From Gaoshiqia sediminis (GTDB lineage: Bacteria; Bacteroidota; Bacteroidia; Bacteroidales; Prolixibacteraceae): DNA of 35,887 bases. The position numbers were made by a program, and so were the translations under genes. Below the pieces are notes generated by a model, which ran no database searches, was not told the origin of the DNA, and saw only the letters and a list, made by a program, of their open reading frames with translations. The stretch covers positions 1 to 35,887 of the forward strand of contig NZ_JAPAAF010000041.1 in the NCBI RefSeq assembly GCF_025907915.1, written 5' to 3'. Shown here one piece after another: positions 1-8,531 of this stretch (the first letter of the stretch is position 1; every line of letters starts with the position of its first letter).

Positions 1-114
1 TGTTTTCTTCTTGAAGCAGCATTTTTAAAATTGTCAGGAGCCGAAGAAAGAGAATGTCAGCTTTTGGACTGGCCTACGGGGGTTTTGCTTAGAAAGCCAG
101 GGAAGGGAATCTGA
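1..114 (+). CDS. Possible 3' end of a CDS cut by the window edge
   Basis: Frame 1 is open from the first base to a TGA at 112-114, giving 37 codons. The peptide ends in a Leu-, Glu- and Lys-rich stretch (LLDWPTGVLLRKPGKGI). I recognise no family and no start is visible. It could be a real gene tail or chance, because 37 open codons are not rare. A perfect hairpin cluster follows about 30 bases later and could end a transcript. Confidence 0.25.
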   Translation, partial: CFLLEAAFLKLSGAEERECQLLDWPTGVLLRKPGKGI

Positions 115-143
115 TTTCCCAAAAACCTTATTTTGGTTTCCTC

Positions 144-304
144 AACCTTAGTAGCGTTGTGTGCAAATTGACAGCATTTTAAACCTTATTACCGTATTCG
201 TGTAAACCCAGTTTATAGAAGGTAATAAGGTTGGTAGGAGGTTCGGTACGGTATTTTTTCTACTAAGGTTTTTATTGGTCGCAATCCCCCAATTCGATTG
301 GGGG
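144..304. repeat. Nested inverted repeats and hairpin
   Basis: Three perfect inverted repeats are nested. AACCTTAGTAG (144-154) pairs with CTACTAAGGTT (260-270). Inside that, AACCTTATTACC (182-193) pairs with GGTAATAAGGTT (221-232). Inside that, TAAAC (203-207) pairs with GTTTA (211-215). A separate hairpin follows: CCCCCAAT (286-293), loop TCG, ATTGGGGG (297-304). No convincing reading frame runs through the region. It may be a terminator cluster, a non-coding element or a MITE-like repeat, and I cannot tell which. Confidence 0.7.
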
Positions 305-403
305 TGATGAATGGTTCGATCCCTTCGGGAGCCGAGGCTGCTCGGCATGGCGTTGAGTCGTTGAACGCTTGCCCGGCTTTGACGGAAGTTCTCTATGCGC
401 AAA

Positions 404-557
404 AGATTGCTTCATTCCGCTGCGCTTCATTCGCAATGACGCCTGCTTGAAGCGCCCATTCATCATTCAACATTCATCATTCATCCTTCCGAATGTCAGC
501 GTCATCTGCGTCTAATTTCATTCGTCATTAAAGATTGCTTCAGTAGTGATTTTGCAA
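404..557. repeat. REP-like GATTGCTT...GCAAT elements with tandem repeats
   Basis: AAGATTGCTTCA is followed by an inverted GCAATGAC at 433-440. A second copy starts at 531 and is followed by GCAATGG near 554-560. This pattern resembles short palindromic intergenic repeats found scattered in many bacterial genomes. Between the copies, CATTCATCATTCA occurs twice in tandem (457-469 and 471-483). No gene is supported here. Confidence 0.5.
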
Positions 558-763
558 TGGAGTCTGCATCAGGCAGTTGTCAGGTAATTTTGCGGCTTCA
601 TCCGATTGTTCGTGGGCTGATGGTGCTTTTGTCATTGTCGTTGCCTTTGCCCTGGGATTTCCCGTCCTGTTCATCCCCATGGGACGAATTCCAACCAACG
701 AAATAAGAGATATAAGGTTCTTATGCGAAACATCGATTCTTATTTGGATCCTACCAACTCCGG

Positions 764-796
764 ATCTTCTGCGTTTCTTCTGCGTATCTTCTGCGT
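764..796 (+). repeat. 11-bp tandem repeat, three copies
   Basis: Three consecutive 11-base units, [A/T]TCTTCTGCGT, lie at 764-774, 775-785 and 786-796. They differ only in the first base. The stretch 558-868 otherwise shows nothing I can assign, apart from the region that must hold the promoter of the DUF6266 gene. Confidence 0.75.
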
Positions 797-868
797 TAAT
801 GATAGGTTATTTTACACAGAAGTAATATCTTAGTAACATCGAATAAACGTAGTAAGCACGAACATATT

Positions 869-1492
869 ATGGCAAAGGTAAAGGGAGGACTATTAGGATC
901 TGTGGCCGGAAAGCTGGGCCCGTTGGTTGTCGTTCAGCGGGGCGAAACTACCTATGTGCGCTCGGCGCCGGTATTCACGAAGGATTCGTGGTCGGAGAAG
1001 CAGCAGAAAAACCGGCAACGCTTTCGCGAAGTGAATGCCTTTTGCAGGCGCTTCAAACAACAGGTGATTGTTCCTGTCTGGAACAAGCTGGCTGAAGGGA
1101 AAAGCGGTTACCACTTGTTTTTAAAGGCCAATTCACCGGCTTTCGGGCAGGATGGCAGCATTCAGGATATTTCGCTCCTGCGCTTTGCCGACGGGAAATT
1201 GCCACAGCCCTTTCAGCTGAAAGCTCAGCGGAGCGGGGAGGACGCCATGAACATACAGGTGAGCTGGCAGAACGATGGCTTGTCGGCCGCCTTGCGCCTT
1301 CAGGATGAACTGTTGTACATGACCGCGGAAACGGACCAGTTCCAGGGAATCTTTTCGAGCGGTATCCAACGCTCGCAAGGTGGGGGAGTGATCCGCCTGC
1401 CGGAGGGGACAACTGCAGAACGCGGCATTTACCTGTTTTTCGCCGCCCCCGACCGGGCAGGCTTCTCGCCCGACCGGTACGTGGCGCTTTAG
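869..1492 (+). CDS. DUF6266 family protein
   Basis: This 207-residue protein opens with MAKVKGGLLGSVAGKLGPLV followed by a TYVRS stretch. That is the usual N-terminal signature of DUF6266, a Bacteroidota-specific family of unknown function, and the length fits the family. Residues 40-100 are basic and helical, and the C-terminal half looks beta-rich. There is no signal peptide, membrane segment or recognisable catalytic motif. The ATG is chosen because the conserved family start coincides with it. It stands alone: repeats lie upstream and a 187-base gap separates it from hsdR. DUF6266 genes often occur in several copies per genome, but only one is seen here. The family assignment is fairly secure; the function is unknown. 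Confidence 0.8.
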   Translation: MAKVKGGLLGSVAGKLGPLVVVQRGETTYVRSAPVFTKDSWSEKQQKNRQRFREVNAFCRRFKQQVIVPVWNKLAEGKSGYHLFLKANSPAFGQDGSIQDISLLRFADGKLPQPFQLKAQRSGEDAMNIQVSWQNDGLSAALRLQDELLYMTAETDQFQGIFSSGIQRSQGGGVIRLPEGTTAERGIYLFFAAPDRAGFSPDRYVAL

Positions 1493-1593
1493 GTTCAGCT
1501 TTTCATTTCGGTGACCTTTCCGGATACCACCATTCGGGTTTCGGATTAAAGCAACATCATCCCGGGGGAAGCAGGGGCTGGGAGAGGAATTAA

Positions 1594-1624
1594 TTTGCCG
1601 GGCATTTTCTTTTTCATAATCTTT
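1594..1624 (+). promoter_or_regulatory. Candidate Bacteroidota-type promoter for the hsdR operon
   Basis: TTTG at 1594-1597 is followed after exactly 19 bases by TAATCTTT (1617-1624). The Bacteroidota vegetative consensus is TTTG-N19-TAnnTTTG. The -33 box and spacing match, while the -7 box matches only in part. It lies about 55 bases before the hsdR start. The call rests on pattern alone. Confidence 0.3.
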
Positions 1625-1679
1625 CTTTTCATTTCAAGATTAAGTATCTTGCCCTGACCAATCAACAAGCGGTTAAGGA

Positions 1680-4600
1680 ATGATGAAAAGTAACTTCCAT
1701 TTTCTCATTGATGAGTTTCCCCTTCTTGCTAATCTGGGTTCTCAGGTTGAGAAATACATTCATGACGACCCGAATGCCTCGTTGTTTAAGATCCGGCTGC
1801 TGGTTGAAAAAATGACGGAGCTGATCTTTGAGATTCATCAACTGGAATTTCCCTGCGATGACAGCATATTCAGGCGTATTCAGCTGTTGACGGATGAGGG
1901 TATTTTGCCCGACAACATTGCCAGTATCTTTCATGCGCTGCGAAAGTCGGGTAACCGGGCGGTTCACACCGGAGAGCTGCTGGAGAAGTCGGTCATGGGT
2001 AGTGTGTTCAGCGCTTTTAAGCTGTGCAAGTGGTTTGGCGAGACCTACGCCGAAACGTACACCGATTTATCAGGTGTAAAATTCAACCCCCCGGAGAAAA
2101 TTGATCGGGAGGCCGATTACCAGCAGCTGGAGCAGGAGTACAAAAAACTGGAAGAAAAGCTGGGCGTTTTGCTCCGGGAGCGTCAGATCGGACAGTTGAG
2201 TGAAGCCAGGGCGGCTGAGTTTTTACAGCGGTCAGTTAAGGCCAGCCGGAAAATGGAGATGTCGGAAGCGGAAACCCGTAACCTGATTGATGAGCAACTT
2301 CGGGCTGCCGGATGGGAGGTTGACACGGCCACACTCAACTACAAATTGCATAACACGCTTCCTGTCAAAGGGCGAAACCTGGCCATTGCCGAGTGGAAGG
2401 TTGGCAGCAAATGGGCTGATTACGCTCTGTTTATCGGGAATGAACTCTACGGAATTGTTGAAGCGAAGAAATATGCCCAGGATATTTCAACCAACCTCCA
2501 TCAATCCAAGATATATGCCGAACTGGCCGAAGAAACCAATCAGGCTAAATTACTTGGCTGTTGGGGAAATTACAGAGTCCCGTTCCTGTTCTCGACCAAC
2601 GGACGTCCGTACTTAAAGCAAATTGACACAAAGAGCGGCATTTGGTTTGTCGATATTCGTAATCCGCTAAACCACAGTCGATCGTTGAGGGGTTGGTATT
2701 CTCCACAAGGACTGGTGAAGCTATATGAACAAGATGTTACGGCGGCTGACCATAAATTAAAAGATCATTCCCCCGACTATTTACAGTCAAAAAGCGGCTT
2801 AGGGCTGCGTGATTACCAAATCAAGGCGATCCGCAAAGTTGAAGAAACGCTGCTTACCAAACCGGAGGTAAACCGTATTTTGCTGGCCATGGCCACCGGA
2901 ACAGGGAAAACAAGAACGATTATCGGTCTGGCCTATCGTTTAATTCAATCCAATCGCTTCAATCGGATCTTATTTTTGGTCGATCGCCGACTGTTGGCCA
3001 CACAGGCTTTTGATGCCTTCAAGGATAACAAAATTGAAGACCTGAATACCTTTGGGGAGATCTATGAGATGAAAGGGCTTAAGGATCTGCTCCCGGAGCT
3101 GGACACCCGGCTTCATTTTGCGACGGTGCAAAGTATGGTGAAACGCTTGTTTTACAGCGATGACCTAACCGCAGCCATATCAATTGACACTTATGATTGT
3201 ATCATCGTTGACGAAGCGCACCGAGGTTATCTCATGGATCGTGAACTCGGAGAAGAGGATTTAAATTTCAAGGACCAGAACGACTATGTAAGCAAGTACA
3301 GGAAGGTGTTGGATTACTTCGACGCAACCGGTATCGGATTAACGGCCACGCCGGCACTTCATACAACCGAAATTTTTGGTAATCCGGTATTCACTTACCC
3401 GTACCGCGAGGCTGTGATTGACGGCTACCTGATTGATCATGAACCTCCCTTTGTCGTTAAAACCAAATTGAGTGAGGAAGGCATTATTTGGGAAAAAGGT
3501 GAAAAACCCAAAGTTTACGACAAAGAAAATAATGCCGTAGTAGAACTTAGTGAGTTGGAGGATGAACTAGCCATCCAGGTAGAGGGATTCAACAAGCAAG
3601 TTTTGACCGAGAATTTTAACCGGGCTGTGCTTTCTCAATTGGTACAGGAAATTGATCCGGAGAGCGATGAAAAGACCTTGTTTTTTGCGGCTACCGATGA
3701 ACATGCCGACATCATTGTGAAATTGCTCAAAGAAGAGTACGCGAAAATTGGCCTTGACGTTCATGAGGACTGCATCGCTAAAATTACCGGAAAAGCTTAC
3801 GATCCGGAACAGTTGGTGAAGCGGTACAAGAACGAAAAATACCCATCGATTGCGGTTACCGTTGATTTGCTGACAACGGGAATTGATGTGCCTGCCATCT
3901 GTAATCTGGTGTTTATGCGAAGGGTTCGCTCGCGGATCTTGTATGAGCAGATGCTCGGGCGTGCCACCCGCCGGTGTGATGAAATCGGAAAGGAGGTCTT
4001 CCGGATTTATGATGCCGTGCGCCTGTATGAAGCGCTGGAGGATTACACCCAAATGAAACCCGTTGTTCCTTTGCCAGAGACCACTTTCACCCGGTTGGTT
4101 GATGAACTCGACACGATCGAAAGCAACGAGCGGGCGTTGCAGCAAGTGGAGCAACTGATTGCCAAATACCAGCGGAAGCGAAAACAGATTACGGATGATA
4201 GACTGGACCGGTTCAGTTACCTGACCGGAGGAAAAGATCCGGAACAATTTGCCAACAAGCTTCAACAGATTCGCGAGAATCATCAGTTTGATGAATTGAA
4301 AGGATGGCGGGGGGTTTGGAAGTACCTGGATGAACTAAAGCCAAGCCTTACGTTTCAGCTGGTTTCGGAGCATGACGATGAGGAACGCGGGATTGAACGC
4401 GGTTACGGACAGGGCCAGAAGCCTGAAGACTACCTGTTAAGCTTTGAGCAATACATTCGCGAGAACCTCAACAAAGTCGAGGCGCTGAAGATCATCTGCT
4501 CCCGTCCGCAGGAGCTTGACCGGCAATCGCTGAAACAGCTGCAGTTGGAGTTGGACAGCAAAGGTTTTAACACCAAATACCTCAATCAAGCCTGGAAGCA

Positions 4601-4925
4601 AGCGAAATCCCAAGATATTGCAGCCGACATTATCAGCTACATCCGGACGCTGGCTTTGGGTGATGCCTTGGTGAGTCATGAAGACCGGATTAAGAATGCC
4701 GTTGCCAAAATCCGCTCAATGGATCATTGGAATAAGATACAGCTTCGATGGATTGACCGCTTTGAGAAACAATTGCTTCAGGAGAGTATTCTTCAGAAGT
4801 CTGATCTTGACCAGGCTCCTTTTGATCGTGATGGTGGCTATCAGCGCATCAACAAGATCTTTAATAATCAGTTGGATACCGTATTGAATGTCATTAACGA
4901 GCACTTATTTAATGAGATAGCCTAG
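1680..4925 (+). CDS. hsdR: Type I restriction enzyme R subunit (EcoEI-like HsdR)
   Basis: HsdR is the ATP-dependent translocase and nuclease subunit of type I restriction complexes; it cuts DNA that lacks the partner methyltransferase's mark. This 1081-residue protein begins with a DUF4145-like helical domain (roughly 20-110). A nuclease domain with D247, E261 and K263 (E-A-K) follows. Next is a superfamily-2 helicase: Walker A ATGTGKT at 405-411, DEAH at 511-514, and motif VI around QMLGRATRR at 757-765. The C-terminus (about 800-1075) fits the EcoEI_R_C type. All key motifs look intact. Two ATGs abut at 1680 and 1683, and I use the first. It heads an operon whose next gene starts 6 bases after its stop. 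Its natural partner would be the hsdM at 7698, which is truncated. Confidence 0.93.
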   Translation: MMKSNFHFLIDEFPLLANLGSQVEKYIHDDPNASLFKIRLLVEKMTELIFEIHQLEFPCDDSIFRRIQLLTDEGILPDNIASIFHALRKSGNRAVHTGELLEKSVMGSVFSAFKLCKWFGETYAETYTDLSGVKFNPPEKIDREADYQQLEQEYKKLEEKLGVLLRERQIGQLSEARAAEFLQRSVKASRKMEMSEAETRNLIDEQLRAAGWEVDTATLNYKLHNTLPVKGRNLAIAEWKVGSKWADYALFIGNELYGIVEAKKYAQDISTNLHQSKIYAELAEETNQAKLLGCWGNYRVPFLFSTNGRPYLKQIDTKSGIWFVDIRNPLNHSRSLRGWYSPQGLVKLYEQDVTAADHKLKDHSPDYLQSKSGLGLRDYQIKAIRKVEETLLTKPEVNRILLAMATGTGKTRTIIGLAYRLIQSNRFNRILFLVDRRLLATQAFDAFKDNKIEDLNTFGEIYEMKGLKDLLPELDTRLHFATVQSMVKRLFYSDDLTAAISIDTYDCIIVDEAHRGYLMDRELGEEDLNFKDQNDYVSKYRKVLDYFDATGIGLTATPALHTTEIFGNPVFTYPYREAVIDGYLIDHEPPFVVKTKLSEEGIIWEKGEKPKVYDKENNAVVELSELEDELAIQVEGFNKQVLTENFNRAVLSQLVQEIDPESDEKTLFFAATDEHADIIVKLLKEEYAKIGLDVHEDCIAKITGKAYDPEQLVKRYKNEKYPSIAVTVDLLTTGIDVPAICNLVFMRRVRSRILYEQMLGRATRRCDEIGKEVFRIYDAVRLYEALEDYTQMKPVVPLPETTFTRLVDELDTIESNERALQQVEQLIAKYQRKRKQITDDRLDRFSYLTGGKDPEQFANKLQQIRENHQFDELKGWRGVWKYLDELKPSLTFQLVSEHDDEERGIERGYGQGQKPEDYLLSFEQYIRENLNKVEALKIICSRPQELDRQSLKQLQLELDSKGFNTKYLNQAWKQAKSQDIAADIISYIRTLALGDALVSHEDRIKNAVAKIRSMDHWNKIQLRWIDRFEKQLLQESILQKSDLDQAPFDRDGGYQRINKIFNNQLDTVLNVINEHLFNEIA

Positions 4926-4931
4926 TAAAAT

Positions 4932-5852
4932 ATGAACTCAACCGTTAAGAAAATCAGTACAACAAGCCTTGCCAAAAAGTTGGATTTAAGCAGTAAAGAG
5001 TTATTTGAAAAATTGATTGAGTTGAAGTTGATGTACAAGAAGGACGAGCAATGGCATTTAACCCGCAAAGGAACTGAAATGGGAGGTGAACTTGCCAGTC
5101 ATCCCCAGTATGGAGATTACGTGGTCTGGCCGGCCGATTTTGATCCTGATAACATCTCAGCCGGTGATAAAAAGGACCTTTTCAATGCCACGGCACTGGG
5201 AAAAGAGTTCAATCTTTCTTCGCAGCGAATCAACCTTATTTTAGCAGAAATAGGATGGATTGAAAAAGCTCTGAAGGGCTGGTCTGTTACTGGTTTGGGG
5301 CGAAAAGCCGGAGGTGTTGAGTTTGAACATTCATCTGGTGGGACCTATGTTTTATGGCCGCCGGTGATCGTGAACAACCGAACCTTGGTCAGCTCTGTCA
5401 AGACAGGGCACGACCACGCCGCTGAATCGATTGTCGAAATTACCCAGGATACTGAGGCTAGTGAAGATCTGAAAGATGCCAAAAATTTCAGGGAAAAATT
5501 CCCGGCAACCTTGCGAACCAAGGACGGGCACTTGGTGCGTTCCCGTGGCGAAATACTCATCGATAACTCGCTGTACGATTATGGACTTGCTCATGCGTAC
5601 GAGCGCAAATTGCCGATCGAGGAAGATGTCTATTGTGATTTTTACATTCCATCGCAAAATAACGGGAAAGCAGTTTATATCGAATACTGGGGCATGGAAA
5701 GTGATGAAAAATATCAGGCCAGAAAAGAACGGAAAAAGAAGATTTATCAAGCCAATGGCCTTAACCTGATTGAGTTGGGGAATAATCACATCGAAAGTCT
5801 GGACGACTACCTACCCAAGATGCTTCTTAAGTTTGGGATTCGGGTAGAATAA
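4932..5852 (+). CDS. Tandem winged-helix protein with Vsr-like nuclease domain
   Basis: This is a 306-residue protein with two similar N-terminal units, roughly 9-67 and 85-143. Each has a helix-turn-helix-like stretch (SLAKKLDLSSKEL; ALGKEFNLSSQRI), a W-containing hairpin, and a closing YVVWP or YVLWP. The units recall phage-antirepressor or KilAC-like DNA-binding modules (inference). An acidic linker leads to a C-terminal domain resembling Vsr/DUF559-type PD-(D/E)XK nucleases: E207 in SRGE, D236 in YCDFYIP, E251 in YIEYWG, then a K-rich helix. It likely binds DNA through the repeats and cleaves it. It sits 6 bases after hsdR and 10 before the next gene, so it is co-transcribed with the restriction operon. 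The exact family is unknown to me. Confidence 0.65.
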   Translation: MNSTVKKISTTSLAKKLDLSSKELFEKLIELKLMYKKDEQWHLTRKGTEMGGELASHPQYGDYVVWPADFDPDNISAGDKKDLFNATALGKEFNLSSQRINLILAEIGWIEKALKGWSVTGLGRKAGGVEFEHSSGGTYVLWPPVIVNNRTLVSSVKTGHDHAAESIVEITQDTEASEDLKDAKNFREKFPATLRTKDGHLVRSRGEILIDNSLYDYGLAHAYERKLPIEEDVYCDFYIPSQNNGKAVYIEYWGMESDEKYQARKERKKKIYQANGLNLIELGNNHIESLDDYLPKMLLKFGIRVE

Positions 5853-5862
5853 CTAAGAATAA

Positions 5863-6786
5863 ATGAATATGAAAAACCTGTTGAATCAGCTGCTTGGAGA
5901 GGCAAATCCAAGCGATAGCGCTTTAGCGAAGCGTATGCGGTTGCATCAAAGTTGGTGGCGGGCCTTTGTATTGAAAGAAGAACAGGGGCAACATCCTATG
6001 GCGAAAGATCAACTGATTGGGAGTAGCATTGCCAAGGGCGAGGTATCCTATTCCAATTTTCTGGATGAATATGCCCAACGAGCTGTTCGGGAAACACTGT
6101 CAGAACGGGGATCGGCATCAAAAGGCATGATATCCGAATCGCGCTTGTTTAACAACTTGTTGTCGAGTCAACCACTGTGTTTTAACTTCTTCGGGAGGCT
6201 AAAATACAAACTTGATTTGGCGACCAAAGTCATTCAACATTACTACCCGGATGTGAAAGAGGTCACCAACATTCATTTTGAATTTGCACCCAATGCTGCT
6301 CAAAACGGCGATAACTCGGCACACGATGTGGCTATTGAATTTGAAACGGCCGACGGGAAACAGGGCTTAATTGGATTGGAATGCAAATACACCGAACCCT
6401 TTTCAGCCAAAGAATACCGAAACGAAAACTACGAGAAGCTCTACCGCGAGTCGGATGCGTTTGTAGCCGGATACGACGAACTGACCAACACCAAAAACAA
6501 CCAACTGTTCCGAAACCAACTCATCGTTGAATCGGCCTTACTGAATAAACGCTACGATGTGGCATACAGTGGTTTATTTTGTTTTGAGCAGGATGATAAT
6601 GCACTCACAAAGGGCGCAGCCTTTCAAAAAATGCTAAAACAGGGAGAAGAACGCTTTAAAATTATCACCCTTGCTCAACTAATTGAGACAATCCAACAGC
6701 TGCAGTTAGATTGGGAAAGCCGGGAGTGGAGTATGATGCTATGGGCAAGATATTGTGCTACTCGGCTCAGCAATAATTTACTATGA
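5863..6786 (+). CDS. PGN_0703-family putative restriction endonuclease (PD-(D/E)XK)
   Basis: This 307-residue protein matches, from memory, the PGN_0703 family of putative restriction endonucleases, named after a Porphyromonas gingivalis protein. The visible nuclease core is D155 (HDVAIEFE), then E173 and K175 in LIGLECKYTEPF, which gives D-x17-E-x-K. The N-terminus is helical (SWWRAFV). There is no signal peptide or membrane segment, so it acts in the cytoplasm. Starts at 5863 and 5869 are both possible (MNMKN). Its stop overlaps the start of the DUF4062 gene by four bases (ATGA), a sign of translational coupling. The family is commonly seen in defence islands; substrate and cofactors are not known to me. 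Confidence 0.75.
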   Translation: MNMKNLLNQLLGEANPSDSALAKRMRLHQSWWRAFVLKEEQGQHPMAKDQLIGSSIAKGEVSYSNFLDEYAQRAVRETLSERGSASKGMISESRLFNNLLSSQPLCFNFFGRLKYKLDLATKVIQHYYPDVKEVTNIHFEFAPNAAQNGDNSAHDVAIEFETADGKQGLIGLECKYTEPFSAKEYRNENYEKLYRESDAFVAGYDELTNTKNNQLFRNQLIVESALLNKRYDVAYSGLFCFEQDDNALTKGAAFQKMLKQGEERFKIITLAQLIETIQQLQLDWESREWSMMLWARYCATRLSNNLL

Positions 6787-7694
6787 AAAAATCGATTTTT
6801 GTTTCATCAACTTATCGTGATCTAATAAAGCATCGCGATGGTGTTCATAAAGTTTTGGAGGATTTCGATGTTGACATCATCGGTATGGAAAACTTTGGAG
6901 CGAGAAATACAACTCCGTTAGCTACCTGTCTATCTGAGATTGAAAAAAGTTCATTTTATATTGGAATTATTGCAATGAATTATGGGAGTGTAGAACAAAC
7001 ATCACAAAAGTCATTTACTCAGCTTGAATATGAAAAGGCAGTTGCGCTAGGCAAAGACATTCGCATTTTCATGATTCATGACCAAAACGGCGAAGTCAAA
7101 ACCGGAGATATCGATTTTGAGAATGAGACTAAGCTCAGAAATTTTAAAACGATCCTAAAAAAGAAACATACAATAGCGTTTTTCGAGAACGAAACCGATT
7201 TAGCTCAACAGGTTTATGACTTAATGAAAGAGATAACAAGAAATGATGTTTACATCCGGCCCCCAGTTTTAAAAGCGGATTTACTGAGTTTTAAATTGAA
7301 CGGGCAAAAAAGTAGCATCATAGTTGGAATATTTAACGAAAGACCAGTTGAATTATACACTATTACTCATGACGGAGAAGACGATTATTTAGATCCTAGT
7401 ATAGATATGGATCCAATCGATAGTAAATTGAAAATAGTCCGTGAAATGATAGGCAATCAGGAAATGTTAGTGCTTCAATATGTAAATAAAAGGGGCTACA
7501 AGACGACAATAGAAGGATTCAAATATCAAGAAAAATCAGATTTCAAGAATTTAGATACTTTCTTATCCGCTCAACTCCAAGAAGGGGGAAGTGTAAAATC
7601 CATAATCAGAGCAATAAGACGGATTGGAAAAGATGAAATAGACCTTTCAGATTGGAAGGAAACAATTATTGACGCATTAAAAAAATTCAAATAA
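6783..7694 (+). CDS. DUF4062 protein with ribonucleotide-reductase-like C-terminal segment
   Basis: Residues 1-95 of this 303-residue protein carry the DUF4062 signature: KKSIFVSSTYRDL at 2-14, an N-x-G-S pattern near 66-69, and FTQLEYEKA at 78-86. DUF4062 is a Rossmann-like domain, distantly TIR- or deoxyribosyltransferase-like, that often sits at the N-terminus of NACHT or other defence proteins. Here no NTPase follows. Residues 165-303 instead resemble the C-terminal segment of class II ribonucleotide reductases: IVGIFNERPVELY at 180-192, LQEGGSVKSIIRAI at 265-278, and a terminal W-x9-LKKF helix. That similarity is recalled, not computed. The gene is visibly more A+T-rich than its neighbours, suggesting separate acquisition. 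It overlaps the nuclease gene by four bases, and hsdM follows after three. Confidence 0.75.
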   Translation: MKKSIFVSSTYRDLIKHRDGVHKVLEDFDVDIIGMENFGARNTTPLATCLSEIEKSSFYIGIIAMNYGSVEQTSQKSFTQLEYEKAVALGKDIRIFMIHDQNGEVKTGDIDFENETKLRNFKTILKKKHTIAFFENETDLAQQVYDLMKEITRNDVYIRPPVLKADLLSFKLNGQKSSIIVGIFNERPVELYTITHDGEDDYLDPSIDMDPIDSKLKIVREMIGNQEMLVLQYVNKRGYKTTIEGFKYQEKSDFKNLDTFLSAQLQEGGSVKSIIRAIRRIGKDEIDLSDWKETIIDALKKFK

Positions 7695-7697
7695 AAT

Positions 7698-8531
7698 ATG
7701 AGTGCTGAAGAAATTGCTGCCAAGCTATGGAACCTGTGTAATGTGCTGCGCGACGATGGGGTAACCTATCACCAGTACCTGAATGAGCTGACCTTCATTC
7801 TGTTTATCAAGCTGAGCGAAGTCAAAGGATTTGAAAAGGAGCTGCCGGAGGAATATCGCTGGTCGTCCCTGAAAAATATCAAGGATAACAAGGAGTTGTT
7901 CGACACCTATCGCGAGTTGCTGGCAACCATCAGCAACAAGAGTGCGAATGCCAACATCAAGGAGATCTTTACCAATGCCAGCACCACCCTTCGGAACCCG
8001 GTAACCCTGCGTACGCTGGTGTCGGCCATCGATCTGCTGGACTGGTACGAGGAGCACGACCGCGATGTAATGGGCGACATTTACGAGGATTTGCTGGAAC
8101 GCAATGCCACCGAAAAGAAAAGCGGCGCCGGACAGTATTTCACCCCGCGACCACTGATTAATGTGATGGTGGAGCTGATGGCTCCAAAACTAAAGGAGAA
8201 ATGGAACGATCCGGCTTGCGGAACCTTTGGGTTTCCCATCGCCATCGACCATTACCTGAAGATGCGCTACGACTATCCGTTTAGCGCGACAGAAAAAGAC
8301 CGGGTCTTTCAGGAAACCGGAGCCCTGAGTGGTGTGGAACTGGTACAGGATGCCCACCGTCTGGCTTTAATGAATGCCAAGCTACACGGGCTCGACAGCA
8401 CCATTTACCTGAACGACACGCTAAGCGAATTTGGCAAAAGCCTGCGCGGATTTGATGGCGTACTCGCTAACCCGCCTTTTGGTACCAAGAAGGGAGGTGA
8501 ACGCCCCTCGCGCGACGTTCTAACTCTTTGA
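7698..8531 (+). pseudogene. hsdM: Truncated type I methyltransferase subunit (HsdM), 3' end lost
   Basis: HsdM transfers methyl groups from SAM to adenine N6 within the HsdM2S complex. Only the N-terminal helical domain and the first part of the N6-methyltransferase domain remain: 277 residues against roughly 480-520 for such subunits. The catalytic NPPF motif is at 258-261, followed by GTKKGGERPSRD. After D273 (8516) the reading turns into four unrelated residues and a stop. Motif I reads DPACGTFGF at 171-179 where the family normally has DPACGTGGF, so residue 177 is Phe instead of Gly. Both the SAM pocket and the missing C-terminus argue against activity. The hsdS that should follow is absent. 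The break coincides with entry into the carbohydrate block. Confidence 0.9.

Noticed and set aside
148-402. 84-codon open frame on the minus strand
   Set aside because: It crosses the nested inverted repeats and a REP-like element, and the peptide has no coding character.
577-825. 82-codon open frame on the plus strand
   Set aside because: It starts with TTG and runs through the 11-base tandem repeat, with no family resemblance. More likely a chance frame in repeat DNA.
3567-4283. 238-codon minus-strand frame inside hsdR
   Set aside because: Fully antisense to the well-supported helicase and C-terminal region of HsdR. A shadow of its codon pattern.
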